Assembly (NCBI RefSeq): GCF_029626225.1
Contig: NZ_JARUBP010000001.1
Location: 5,084,001 to 5,148,000 of the forward strand
DNA length: 64,000 bases
Origin: Asanoa sp. WMMD1127
Lineage (GTDB): Bacteria > Actinomycetota > Actinomycetes > Mycobacteriales > Micromonosporaceae
Reading direction: 5' to 3'
Shown piece by piece: positions 43,097 through 51,509 of the stretch. Numbering within the stretch: position 1 is the first letter of the stretch; each line of letters starts with the position of its first letter. Made by a program: the position numbers and the translations under genes. The notes below the pieces were generated by a model. It made no database searches and was not told the origin of the DNA. It saw nothing but the letters and a program-made list of their open reading frames with translations.

Positions 43097-43687
43097 GTGC
43101 CCGAACCTGATGACGTCGAACGGTTCAGACCGGTCACACCCGACGAGTTCGAGCGATTCACCGGCGTGTACGAGGAGCACCGTGACCGGGTGTACGCCTA
43201 CGCGGTCAGCCGTGCGGGCCGTCAACTCGCGGAGGACGTGGTAGCGGAGACCTTTGTGGTGGCGTGGCAACGAATCGACGCGCTCCCTCGCCACACGCCA
43301 CTGCCTTGGCTGCTCGGCGTGGCACGCAACGTCGTGCGCGAACGCTTCCGCAGCGAGGCTCGACTCTCCGCTCTGGTCGTCGAGATGCGGGCCTGGGTCA
43401 CCGAGGAAGAGCTGCGGACCGCCGACGTGGCGGATGGGGTGGTCGAGCGGGCAGCGATGCTGGCGGCCCTGGCGCGACTGTCCGAAGAGGACCGCGAGTT
43501 GCTGACACTGGTGGCCTGGCACGGGCTGTCGCCGAAAGAGGCCGCGCGGGTCGTGGGTTGCACCACCGCGACCTACTTCGTGCGCCTGCACCGCGCCCGC
43601 CGCCGCCTCGAAGCCGCTGTCGCCGCCGAACCAGACGTGTCCAGCTCTGTTTCCATTCCGCTTCTGCCGGAGGAGTCGACCCGATGA
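43097..43687 (+). CDS. ECF-type sigma factor
   Basis: The product has 196 residues. Sigma region 2 (VYEEHRDRVYAYAVSRAGRQ, then LAEDVVAETFVVAWQRID) and region 4 (ALARLSEEDRELLTLVAWHG, then LSPKEAARVVGCTTATYFVR and LHRARRRL) are both clear. I take the GTG at 43097 as the start, since GAGAGG precedes it by ten bases; the frame is open back to 43025 without homology. Its TGA overlaps the ATG of the next gene as ATGA, the usual sigma/anti-sigma coupling. Likely targets include the neighbouring exoprotein genes, but no shared promoter motif was found. Confidence 0.88.
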   Translation: MPEPDDVERFRPVTPDEFERFTGVYEEHRDRVYAYAVSRAGRQLAEDVVAETFVVAWQRIDALPRHTPLPWLLGVARNVVRERFRSEARLSALVVEMRAWVTEEELRTADVADGVVERAAMLAALARLSEEDRELLTLVAWHGLSPKEAARVVGCTTATYFVRLHRARRRLEAAVAAEPDVSSSVSIPLLPEESTR

Positions 43688-44316
43688 ATCGACACCGTGA
43701 CATTCTCGACCAGCTCGCGAGGGCGCGGCCGAACCGGCTCGATCGCTCGCCGCGGCCGTCCGGCCACACGGTGGATCCGGCCGGCGCCGACGTCGCGATC
43801 GCCCGGCCAGTCGATCGACCACGGAGATTGAGGCGCTTGAGCGTGCTGCTGCCGGGAGCCGGCGCCGCGTCGGCCGCAGCCGTAGCGGTGCTGTTCGCCG
43901 TCGCCGCGGATACCCCGGCGGCATACGGGGTGGCCTCCGACTCGGCGGGCACGGTCACGGTGACCGTCAACCGGATCGACGATCCGGCACAGGCGAATCG
44001 CGCGTTGCGTGACATCGACGACCGGGTGATCGTCATGCGGCCCTCGGCCGAGGCCGACTGCCCGCCGGCCGATCGTGGCAAGTCCGCGCCGATCCGCATC
44101 GCATCCCTCAGCGAGGTGTGGCACAAGCAGCAGCGGGCGAAACGCTTCGAAGACAGCGGCGTGGCGCTGATCTACCCCGACACGATCGCCCCAGGCACGG
44201 TTCTGGTGCTGGTGCCATCGGGCGATCCCGCCAACCCGGTTCTCGTCAGGAGGGAGTACGTCGCGCCCGGCCCCAAGTGCGTCATAGATCCATTCATTGG
44301 CCTGCGAACCCGCTAG
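43684..44316 (+). CDS. Single-pass membrane protein coupled to the ECF sigma factor (putative anti-sigma)
   Basis: The product has 210 residues: a cytoplasmic N-terminal part of about 55 residues (MNRHRDILDQLARARPNRLD), one membrane helix (SVLLPGAGAASAAAVAVLFA) and an extracytoplasmic part of about 130 residues with two cysteines (ADCPPADRG, GPKCVIDPF). This layout and the ATGA overlap with the sigma gene are typical of membrane anti-sigma factors or of their CU044_5270-type relatives. A zinc-finger HxxxCxxC motif is not seen, so the sigma-binding part would be of another type. Confidence 0.65.
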   Translation: MNRHRDILDQLARARPNRLDRSPRPSGHTVDPAGADVAIARPVDRPRRLRRLSVLLPGAGAASAAAVAVLFAVAADTPAAYGVASDSAGTVTVTVNRIDDPAQANRALRDIDDRVIVMRPSAEADCPPADRGKSAPIRIASLSEVWHKQQRAKRFEDSGVALIYPDTIAPGTVLVLVPSGDPANPVLVRREYVAPGPKCVIDPFIGLRTR

Positions 44317-44345
44317 AGCCGCGGTGAGGGTTGCTACCCGAACAA

Positions 44346-44374
44346 GCCTCAGCGCAGCCTCATCCGGGCCTCAC
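44346..44374 (+). promoter_or_regulatory. SARP-type triple direct repeat before the lysozyme-like gene
   Basis: Heptamers GCCTCAG, GCCTCAT and GCCTCAC begin at 44346, 44357 and 44368, again with an exact 11-base period and 4-base spacers. The array ends 62 bases before the ATG at 44436. It matches the array before the SARP/NB-ARC gene in period, copy number and core (CCTCA), which places the lytic-enzyme genes in that regulator's reach. Confidence 0.65.
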
Positions 44375-44435
44375 CGTTCGATGTCATCGTTCCCGCCGGG
44401 GGTGCACCAGATCCTCGGCAAAGGGAAGGACATCC

Positions 44436-46136
44436 ATGCCACGACAATCCCATTCCGCGACGCGGATGGTCATCGCCGCGGTCGCGGCCATCGTCATGGT
44501 CGGCACCCACCAAGCCGCGGCTGCGGCCGCCACTGGTTCGCCGGGGCCCGCCGAACCGCCGATGCCGGCGGACGCTGCCTTGTACATCGACTACGACCAG
44601 TGTGTGACCGGCGGCGCCACCGCGGCTGACGACGCCATCGCCGACCAGGTCCGTCCGCAGATGAACGGACCTCGGCTGGGCAAGGCGGTCAACGCCTATA
44701 ACGTCTCGTGCGCCCGGATCATCACGGAGACCGCCCGTGGACGCGGACTCGCGAAGCGAGCGGCTGTCATCGCGGTCACCACGGCGATCGCCGAGAGCAC
44801 GCTGCACAACTACACGCAGGCCGTGGACCACGACAGCCTCGGACTGTTCCAGCAGCGCCCGTCGATGGGTTGGGGCACACCGAGTCAGCTCACCGATCCG
44901 GTGTACGCCACCAACGCGTTCCTGAACGCGATGGTGCGCAAATATCCCAACAACTCGTGGATGAGCGGTGACATCGGGCAGATCTGTCAGAAGGTGCAGG
45001 TCTCCGCGTATCCAGATGCCTACGCGAAGGAAGCGCACGACGCACAGCTGCTGGTCGACCAGCTGTGGGACAAGCCCGTGCCCAAGCCCTCGACGGATTC
45101 GTCCCGGCTGCGGGCGGACTTCACCGGCGACGGGCTCGATGATGTCGGGCTGTTCTACGACTACGGCGGCGGCCGGGTGGCGCTCTGGGTGCTCCGCGGC
45201 GTGGCCGGGGGCGCCCTCGCGGCGCCGGTCCGCTGGTGGGAGGACGTTGACTGGGGCAGCAACACGCGCTACGTCTCGGCAGGAGACTTCAACGGCGACG
45301 GCAAGGCCGACATCGCCTTGTTCTACCAGTATCCGACGCCTGGCCAGGTCGCCCTGTGGACGCTGACCTCGTTGGGTGATCGGTTCGACGCCCCCACCAA
45401 TCGCTGGTCGGACTCCGACTGGGGGAGCAACACCTCGTTCATGACGATCGGTGATTACAACGGCGACCGGAAGTCCGACATCGGCCTGCTCTATGACTAC
45501 CCGGGCAGCCGCGCGGCGTTCTGGACGCTCACCGCTGACGGCAGCGACGCTGACGGCAAGGGGCTCAGCCTCCCGTCGATGCGCTGGGACGACAGCGACT
45601 TCGGCAGCAACACCAGGTTCGCGGGTAGTGGCGACTTCAACGGTGACGGCCGCAGCGACCTCGCGCTGTTCTACGACTACGGCGACCGGCACGTGGCTAT
45701 GTGGACGCTGACGAGCACCGGCGGCGGGTTCAGCACGCCGGTCCGACGCTGGGACGGACCCAGCTGGGGCGGCGGCACGCAGTTCATGACCGTCGGCACG
45801 TTTGTCAACGGTGACGACAAAGCTGACATCGCCCTGTTCTACGACTACGGCGGGGGCCACGTGCGCCTCTTCACGCTCGCCGCCGATGCCACCGGCACCG
45901 GCCAGTTCGGTGCGCCGGTCGGCCGCTGGGATGACGTCGACTTCGGCAGCGGCACCGCCTACCTGACCGCCACCCAGCTCAGCTCGACCACACACGACGA
46001 CATCCAGCTCTTCTACCAGTACGACGGGGCCCGGGCCGCGATCTGGAGCATCAATCCCGGTGGCGGCGCGTACAACACCGTCACCCGTCGCTGGTACGAC
46101 ACCGACTGGGGCACCCGCACTTTCACCATGCTCTGA
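44436..46136 (+). CDS. Secreted lysozyme-like protein with FG-GAP repeat C-terminus
   Basis: The product has 566 residues. A signal peptide (MVIAAVAAIVMVGTHQAAAA) precedes a lysozyme-like domain (about 65-210). That domain shows the catalytic-type Glu E120 in VTTAIAESTLHNY and the substrate-groove motif DSLGLFQQRPSMGWG, as in transglycosylase or lysozyme-fold enzymes. From about residue 222 six FG-GAP/VCBS-like units follow, each with a calcium-loop core such as GDFNGDGKADIALFYQY. The unit of this C-terminus is nearly repeated in the next gene. Peptidoglycan cleavage outside the cell is the likely role. The ATG follows GGGAAGGA. Confidence 0.85.
   Translation: MPRQSHSATRMVIAAVAAIVMVGTHQAAAAAATGSPGPAEPPMPADAALYIDYDQCVTGGATAADDAIADQVRPQMNGPRLGKAVNAYNVSCARIITETARGRGLAKRAAVIAVTTAIAESTLHNYTQAVDHDSLGLFQQRPSMGWGTPSQLTDPVYATNAFLNAMVRKYPNNSWMSGDIGQICQKVQVSAYPDAYAKEAHDAQLLVDQLWDKPVPKPSTDSSRLRADFTGDGLDDVGLFYDYGGGRVALWVLRGVAGGALAAPVRWWEDVDWGSNTRYVSAGDFNGDGKADIALFYQYPTPGQVALWTLTSLGDRFDAPTNRWSDSDWGSNTSFMTIGDYNGDRKSDIGLLYDYPGSRAAFWTLTADGSDADGKGLSLPSMRWDDSDFGSNTRFAGSGDFNGDGRSDLALFYDYGDRHVAMWTLTSTGGGFSTPVRRWDGPSWGGGTQFMTVGTFVNGDDKADIALFYDYGGGHVRLFTLAADATGTGQFGAPVGRWDDVDFGSGTAYLTATQLSSTTHDDIQLFYQYDGARAAIWSINPGGGAYNTVTRRWYDTDWGTRTFTML
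45091..46136 (+). repeat. FG-GAP coding segment, copy 1 of a tandem gene duplication
   Basis: This segment, starting at the codons for STDSSRLRADFTGDGLDDVG, is closely similar at the DNA level to 46860-47911, with long runs of identical codons and the same order of six units. The flanking 5' catalytic parts of the two genes are unrelated, so the duplication either replaced the enzyme module or was spread by recombination between the repeat halves. Confidence 0.8.
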
Positions 46137-46163
46137 CCCCCATGTGCCGCCGGGTCCTCGGTT

Positions 46164-46179
46164 CCCCCCGTTCCGGGGG
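46164..46179 (+). terminator. Short GC hairpin between the two lytic-enzyme genes
   Basis: CCCCC (46164-46169 region) pairs with GGGGG (46175-46179) around GTTC about 30 bases after the stop of the lysozyme-like gene. It may only reduce read-through into the CHAP gene, which starts 71 bases after the stop and has no obvious promoter of its own. Confidence 0.4.
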
Positions 46180-46207
46180 CCCGGCCTTCCCTTGCCGAGA
46201 GGATTCA

Positions 46208-47911
46208 ATGCCGAGACGAACGATCCGCAAGGCGGCAGTCGCGATCAGCGTCATGCTCGCCGCCCAGGTGTGCCTCGTGGGTGTGGCCGCGAGCCCTGCC
46301 TCCGCCGCCCTACGGGACGACATCGTGACCACCGCCAAGCGGGAGCTCAACGACAGCAGCCGCAACTACGAGGACGGCAACAACTGCACCTACTACAGCG
46401 GTCAGGTGACCGGATGGCCGGTGTGTAACAGCCGCGGCTGGCGGGGCGGCGGCGACGACTACCAGTGGTGCGCCAACTTCGCCAAGTTCGTCTGGCAGGA
46501 CGGTGGTGTCGACGATCTCGCCGGGCTCAACGCCTGGGCGTTCTCCTTCGCCAAGTACGGGAACGCGCGAGGCACCCTGCATCCGGTCGGTGACGGCTAT
46601 CGCCCCAAGCCGGGCGATGCCGTGGTGTTCGACTGGGAGGGCACGAGGATCAACCTCAACAACATCGGCAACATGTCCGACACCGCGCTCCGCGACATCG
46701 ACCACGTCGGAATCGTCGTGTCCTACAACGCCAGCACAGGCGGAGTGAACACGATCGAGGGCAACACCGACGACGCGGTTAAGGCGCGCAGCCGAACGAC
46801 ACCCGACATTCGCGGCTACATCGCTCCCGCCGGCGCCGAGGAGCCCGTCGAATACCGCCCCTCGACGGATTCGTCGCGGCTGCGCGCCGACTTCACCGGC
46901 GACGGCTTGGACGATGTCGGGCTGTTCTACGACTACGGCGGCGGCCGGGTGGCGCTGTGGGTGATGCGCGGCGTCGCCGGCGGTGGTCTGACACCGCCGG
47001 TGCGTTGGTGGGAGGACGTGGACTGGGGCAGCAACACGCGCTACGTCTCGACCGGTGACTTCAACGCCGATGGCAAGGCCGACGTGGCGATGTTCTACCA
47101 GTATCCGACCCCCGGCCGCGTGGCCCTCTGGACGTTGACGTCGTTGGGCGACCGCTTCGAGGCGCCGAAGAGCCGGTGGGATGACACCGACTGGGGCAAC
47201 AACACGTCGTTCATGACCACGGGCGACTACAACGGCGACGGCCGGGCCGACATCGGTGTCCTGTACGACTACCCGGGCAGCCGCACGGCGTTCTGGACGT
47301 TGACCGCCGACGGCAGCGACGCCGACGGTCGAGGCTTCGGCGCCCCGGTCGTGCGGTGGAACGACACCGACTTCGGCAGCAACACCAAGTTCGCCGGCAG
47401 TGGAGACTTCAACGGCGACGGCCGCAGCGACCTGGCGTTGTTCTACGATTACGGCGACCGCCATGTGGCCGTCTGGACGTTGACGAGCACCGCCGGAGGC
47501 GGGTTCGCGACACCGGTCCGGCGATGGGACGGCCCCGTCTGGGGCGGCGGCACGCAGTTCATGACCGTCGGCAAGTTCGTCAACGGCGACAACAAGGCAG
47601 ACATCGGGCTGTTCTACGACTACGGCGACGGCCACGTTCGCCTGTTCACGCTAGCCGCGGACACCGCGGGCAGCGGCGCGTTCGGTCCGCCCGTCGGGCG
47701 CTGGGACGACGTGGACTTCGGTGGCAACACCGCGTTCATGACCGCCACGCAGATCAGCTCGACCAGTTACGACGACATCCAGCTGTTCTACCAGTACGAC
47801 GGGCCGCACGTCGCGGTCTGGACCATCACCCCGGGTGCCGGTGCGTACAACACCGTCACCCGTCGTTGGGACGACATCGACTGGGGTGGCCGCACACGCA
47901 CCATGCTCTGA
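46208..47911 (+). CDS. Secreted CHAP-domain amidase with FG-GAP repeat C-terminus
   Basis: The product has 567 residues. A signal peptide (AVAISVMLAAQVCLVGVAAS) is followed by a CHAP domain (about 35-210) with catalytic C88 in YQWCANFAKFVW and H166 in DIDHVGIVVSY; the motif PKPGDAVVFDW lies between them, as in peptidoglycan amidases or endopeptidases. The C-terminal part repeats the six FG-GAP units of the gene before it. The ATG has GAGAGGA five bases upstream. The pair would cut both glycan and peptide bonds of peptidoglycan and share one surface-binding module. Confidence 0.9.
   Translation: MPRRTIRKAAVAISVMLAAQVCLVGVAASPASAALRDDIVTTAKRELNDSSRNYEDGNNCTYYSGQVTGWPVCNSRGWRGGGDDYQWCANFAKFVWQDGGVDDLAGLNAWAFSFAKYGNARGTLHPVGDGYRPKPGDAVVFDWEGTRINLNNIGNMSDTALRDIDHVGIVVSYNASTGGVNTIEGNTDDAVKARSRTTPDIRGYIAPAGAEEPVEYRPSTDSSRLRADFTGDGLDDVGLFYDYGGGRVALWVMRGVAGGGLTPPVRWWEDVDWGSNTRYVSTGDFNADGKADVAMFYQYPTPGRVALWTLTSLGDRFEAPKSRWDDTDWGNNTSFMTTGDYNGDGRADIGVLYDYPGSRTAFWTLTADGSDADGRGFGAPVVRWNDTDFGSNTKFAGSGDFNGDGRSDLALFYDYGDRHVAVWTLTSTAGGGFATPVRRWDGPVWGGGTQFMTVGKFVNGDNKADIGLFYDYGDGHVRLFTLAADTAGSGAFGPPVGRWDDVDFGGNTAFMTATQISSTSYDDIQLFYQYDGPHVAVWTITPGAGAYNTVTRRWDDIDWGGRTRTML
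46860..47911 (+). repeat. FG-GAP coding segment, copy 2 of a tandem gene duplication
   Basis: See 45091-46136. The copies begin with the same STDSSRLRADFTGDGLDDVG codons and both end in TxxTML at the stop. Differences are mainly in third positions, so both copies are under protein-level constraint. Confidence 0.8.
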
Positions 47912-47926
47912 CCGCTCGGCCCCTGG

Positions 47927-47948
47927 GCCCCCGGCGACCGCCGGGGGC
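47927..47948. terminator. Bidirectional terminator between CHAP and SARP genes
   Basis: GCCCCCGGC (47927-47935) and GCCGGGGGC (47940-47948) form a perfect 9-base stem with a 4-base loop. The CHAP stop is 16 bases to the left and the convergent SARP stop at 47954 is on the right, so one hairpin can serve both. Confidence 0.75.
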
Positions 47949-47953
47949 TCAGG

Positions 47954-48718
47954 TCATCGCAGCTGGCCGCGGAGAATCTGCGCGTGCAGGCCACGTAGCA
48001 GGTGGCCCGGCTCGGCGCCGACGGTATCGATGATGCGTTCACGGACCTGGGCGTATCGCTCGAGCGCCTCGGCGTCGCGTCCACAGCGGCTCAACGCGAT
48101 CAGCAGCTGGGCCGCCAACACTTCGGACAACGGCTCACGTTCGGCGGCGGCCCACAACTCGTCGACCACCGCGCGATGGCGACCTACGCGCAGTTCCAGA
48201 TCGAACAAGGTGGCCAACGCACTGACTCGTTCACGACGCAGTTCCTGACGGGTGCGCTGCGCCCACGTGCCACCGACGTCGGCCAGGGCCGTTCCCCGCC
48301 ACAACGCCAGCGCCTGCCGCGCGTAATCGACGGCGACATGATCGTCTCCTCGACTTCGAGCGATTGTCATGAGCTCGCGAAAGCGGCACAGGTCCACGTG
48401 ATCGGAACAGCCGGACAGTCGATACCCGGTTGGCGTGGTGGCTAGCATCGGCCCGGCAGGCTCGCGCGAGGCGTCGCGGAGTCCACGGCGGAGGGTGGAT
48501 ACCAACCATTGGAGACTGTTACGCGCGGTTCGTGGCGGTCGTTCGTCCCAGACCGCGTCGACGAGGTCCTCCACGGTCACCGGTTGATTGAGGTTGACCG
48601 CAAGCACGGCGAGGACGATCCGCGGCTTCACCCACCGCCCGGCGATATCAGTGCTTCCCGCCCATAGCCGCACCGGCCCCAGGAGACAGACCACCGGTGA
48701 CAGCGAGCTACCGATCAC
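47954..48718 (-). CDS. Small SARP-family activator (winged helix plus BTAD)
   Basis: The product has 254 residues, the size of pathway-specific SARPs. The OmpR-like winged helix is at the N-terminus (VVCLLGPVRLWAGSTDIAGR, then QPVTVEDLVDAVWDERPPRT, and TTPTGYRL as the wing). A BTAD domain follows (VDLCRFRELMTIARSRGDDH, LIALSRCGRDAEALERYAQV). The start could be the GTG at 48718 or one at about 48694; neither has a clear ribosome site. It is convergent with the exoprotein genes and lies between them and a second NB-ARC regulator. It is another candidate to bind the GCCTCA-type repeats. Confidence 0.88.
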   Translation of the reverse strand: MIGSSLSPVVCLLGPVRLWAGSTDIAGRWVKPRIVLAVLAVNLNQPVTVEDLVDAVWDERPPRTARNSLQWLVSTLRRGLRDASREPAGPMLATTPTGYRLSGCSDHVDLCRFRELMTIARSRGDDHVAVDYARQALALWRGTALADVGGTWAQRTRQELRRERVSALATLFDLELRVGRHRAVVDELWAAAEREPLSEVLAAQLLIALSRCGRDAEALERYAQVRERIIDTVGAEPGHLLRGLHAQILRGQLR

Positions 48719-48855
48719 GGCCCATGCCGATCGAGTCCATGCACACGCGTCTACCTCGATTCCAGGTCGTTCTCGTCGTGCGCGACCGACTCATGGAAAC
48801 CCGGCACTCGGTGTGGAGCCAGGATTTTCTGCTGGACGTTCTGCTGGACGTCCGG

Positions 48856-51378
48856 TCAAAGGCCCAGATGTTCCGCCAGGTCCGCCGCGTCCGGTGTGTC
48901 GAGCGCCCGGTAGAGGTCATAAGCCTCGAGTAGCAGCTGTCTGGCACCCGGATCCCCGGCTCGCTCAGCCTCGTGGCCGAGGGCCAACAGCGCCCGGGCC
49001 CGGAACGCCGGGACCCGCTTCTCGGTCCAGTACGTCAGCGAGCGCCTGAGCCGCTCGACTCCACGCCGATCGCCCCGCGCCAGCTCGACCTCGCCCAGTG
49101 TCAGATCCGTCAACGCCAAGCCCCAGGCGCTTCCCCGCTCGTCGAACACGGCCGCCGCTTCCGACAGCGTCTCCTGGGCCTCGGCCGACCTCGTGGGTTC
49201 GCCCGCGAGTGATTCTCCGAGGATCCGCAAGCTCTGTGCCGAACGGATGGGATCCCCCATGCGCGCGAACAGGCTCGCGGCCTGGCGGGCCGCGCCCTGT
49301 GCCTCCGCCGGCCGGCCGGCTGACCTGAGAGCTCCGGCCAGGCCGCGCAGGCCGTACGCGTGGGCGAAGAGGTCACGGCACCATCGAGCGACGTGCAGCG
49401 ACCTGCGCGCGGTGTCGACGGCCTCGTCATGTCTGCCCTGTTGGCGCAGGACGAAACTGAGGCTGGTCAGCGCCGTCGCTTCGGTCTGCCGCCGGCCGAC
49501 TGCCCGCAACTGCTCGACCGAGGCGCGAAGCTCGGTTTCTGCCTCGGCGAGCTGACCGGTCAAGCCGAGCATGACGCCGATGTAACTGCGGGCCATCGCC
49601 GCTCCGGCGCTGTCACCGACCGCCTCGGCGAGCGACCGCGCCGCGCGCAGGGTTTCCACCGCCGCCGGCGAATCGTCGAGCTCCACCATGCAGGCACCCA
49701 ATCCGCGAAGGATGGCCGCCTCCCGAGCCGGCTCACCCGCACGCTGGCACGCCACGAGCGCCACCCGCATGACTCGACGCCAGTCGTCGTGATGGCCCCG
49801 TGCCTCGTAGAAATCAGCGGTGGTGCCGGCGATGGCGAATGCGTTGGCCGTCAACCCGGCTTCGACACAACCGTTGACGACACCGGCGATGGCCTCGCGC
49901 TCAGCTTCGAACCACTCGACCGGCTGGTTCACGGCCCGCGCGACCACACGCGGGTCGGCGACGACCGCGGCCTGGCTTCGGTCGTCGATATAAAACCGCT
50001 CGCATCTCAGGTGGTCCTGGGCGTGGCGAGCCAACGCGAGCCATCCGGACGCGGCTCGATCCAGCGCGGTCGTCCACTCCGTGCTGTCGATCGCGCTCTC
50101 CTGCCGCTCCCGTGCGAAGATTCGCGTCAGCTGGTGAAAACCATACCGCTGCTGACCCGCCGCATCGGGGCCGAGACTGTCGAGAAGATGCGCGTCGAGC
50201 AACTCGTTGAGTACGCGGTCGCCGTCCGCTGGTGACACGTCGAGCAGAGCGGCCAGCGGCCACCCGGGAAACGTGGGCACCCGAAGGGCGCCGAGGAGCG
50301 CCAACCCGCGGGCGGCCGGTGGCGACAGCGCCTCGAAGGCGAGCTGCAGGCCAGGGCGTACCGCCAGGTCGACGTGCCGAAGCTCGTCGAGTCGGCGACG
50401 TTCGTCGGCCAGCTGTTCGCCGAGAGCCTCGATTGTCCAATGTGGCCGGGCGGCGAGTCGTGCGGCGGCGATCCGGACGGCCAACGGCAGCCCACCGCAC
50501 ATCTCGACCAGCTCGGCCGCCGCTCTTCCCTCGGCGCGCACCCGCTCGGGGCCGGCCACGCTGCCGAGGAGGGTCAGCGCCGACGGGGTGTCCAGCGGTC
50601 GCAGGTCCACGACGGTGGCTCCAGGCAGCGCGGTGAGCGGCAGGCGGCTCGTGACCAGGACAGCGCTGCCGGCGGGCGGCGCGAACGGGATCACCTGGCG
50701 ATGACCGCATGCGTCGTCCAGGACCAACAGCACTCGGCGCCCGGCCAGGCGTGCGCGAAACAGTCCGGCGCGCGCGTCGGCTCCGGCCGGCAACGCCGAT
50801 CCGTGGTCGCCGAGCGCTCGCAGCAGGTTGGCGAGCACGTCGGCGGGATCGGCCGGCCGGCCGTCGGCGTCGCGCAGTGCCGCGTAGAGCTGTCCATCCG
50901 GGAAGCGGGATGCGAGCCGATGAGCGGTGTGGACTGCCAACGCGGTCTTTCCCACGCCGGCCTGCCCACCGACGGCGACCAAGCGGGCGCCGGCAGAACC
51001 AGGGTCCAGCGTCCGGCAGATCGCCGCGATCTCATCCGCACGGGCGACGAAGTCCGGAAGGTCGGCAGGAAGGTGCCGTGGCCGGATGCCGGCCGAGCTG
51101 GCCGCGTGCGGCACGTCGCCGCTGGGATGGGACTGGCCCGGGCGATTCGCCCAAAAAAGCTGGTGCGCTGCGGCGGTGAACTCCTCCCGCGCCTCGCCGG
51201 TCAGATCCAACGCCGCCGCGAGTCGTTCGACGGTGCGTGGCCGAGGGCTGCGAGCGGGCCCGCGCTCCATGTCTCCCACGGAACGGCCACTGATACCTGC
51301 CCGCTCGGCGAGCTGCTCCTGAGTGAGCTGACGGTCGAGCCGGTGCCGCCGGAGCAGCACGGCGAACGTGTTCGTCAA
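48856..51378 (-). CDS. XRE/NB-ARC/TPR transcriptional regulator, paralogue of 22779-25319
   Basis: The product has 840 residues and aligns along its whole length with the other copy. The XRE helix-turn-helix is at about 3-65 (LTQEQLAERAGISGRSVGDM), Walker A is GGQAGVGKTAL (137-147), Walker B is RVLLVLDDACG, and TPR helices fill the second half. A TTG at 51378 is the start, supported by GGGGGAGG nine bases upstream and by alignment with the paralogue, which has only a short extra leader. It lies downstream of a drug exporter with a strong terminator between. The role is probably ATP-dependent gene control. Confidence 0.9.
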   Translation of the reverse strand: MTNTFAVLLRRHRLDRQLTQEQLAERAGISGRSVGDMERGPARSPRPRTVERLAAALDLTGEAREEFTAAAHQLFWANRPGQSHPSGDVPHAASSAGIRPRHLPADLPDFVARADEIAAICRTLDPGSAGARLVAVGGQAGVGKTALAVHTAHRLASRFPDGQLYAALRDADGRPADPADVLANLLRALGDHGSALPAGADARAGLFRARLAGRRVLLVLDDACGHRQVIPFAPPAGSAVLVTSRLPLTALPGATVVDLRPLDTPSALTLLGSVAGPERVRAEGRAAAELVEMCGGLPLAVRIAAARLAARPHWTIEALGEQLADERRRLDELRHVDLAVRPGLQLAFEALSPPAARGLALLGALRVPTFPGWPLAALLDVSPADGDRVLNELLDAHLLDSLGPDAAGQQRYGFHQLTRIFARERQESAIDSTEWTTALDRAASGWLALARHAQDHLRCERFYIDDRSQAAVVADPRVVARAVNQPVEWFEAEREAIAGVVNGCVEAGLTANAFAIAGTTADFYEARGHHDDWRRVMRVALVACQRAGEPAREAAILRGLGACMVELDDSPAAVETLRAARSLAEAVGDSAGAAMARSYIGVMLGLTGQLAEAETELRASVEQLRAVGRRQTEATALTSLSFVLRQQGRHDEAVDTARRSLHVARWCRDLFAHAYGLRGLAGALRSAGRPAEAQGAARQAASLFARMGDPIRSAQSLRILGESLAGEPTRSAEAQETLSEAAAVFDERGSAWGLALTDLTLGEVELARGDRRGVERLRRSLTYWTEKRVPAFRARALLALGHEAERAGDPGARQLLLEAYDLYRALDTPDAADLAEHLGL

Positions 51379-51448
51379 CGCGGTAGACCTCCCCCTGATC
51401 CACGGGGAACGATACCGAAATCGGGCTCGGCGCGAGCAGACCCGCCCG

Positions 51449-51492
51449 CCAGCCGGGCGGTGAGCGCGGTCGCATGCTCACCGCCCGGCTGG
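51449..51492 (-). terminator. Strong terminator after the DHA2 exporter
   Basis: Perfect 17-base arms (51449-51465 and 51476-51492; core CCGGGCGGTGAGC) enclose a 10-base loop. It lies 18 bases after the stop of the exporter and 70 bases before the TTG of the NB-ARC gene, so those two genes are separate units. Confidence 0.8.
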
Positions 51493-51509
51493 TCATCCGT
51501 CATGGGTCG

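Noticed and set aside
45091-47911. FG-GAP unit repetition as a possible CRISPR-like or satellite array
   Set aside because: The periodicity is about 50 codons within open reading frames, with silent third-position differences. It is protein repeat structure.
29994-48718. An antibiotic biosynthetic cluster, suggested by two SARP regulators
   Set aside because: No PKS, NRPS, terpene, lanthipeptide or sugar-biosynthesis gene is present. The genes between the SARPs are exoproteins and lytic enzymes.
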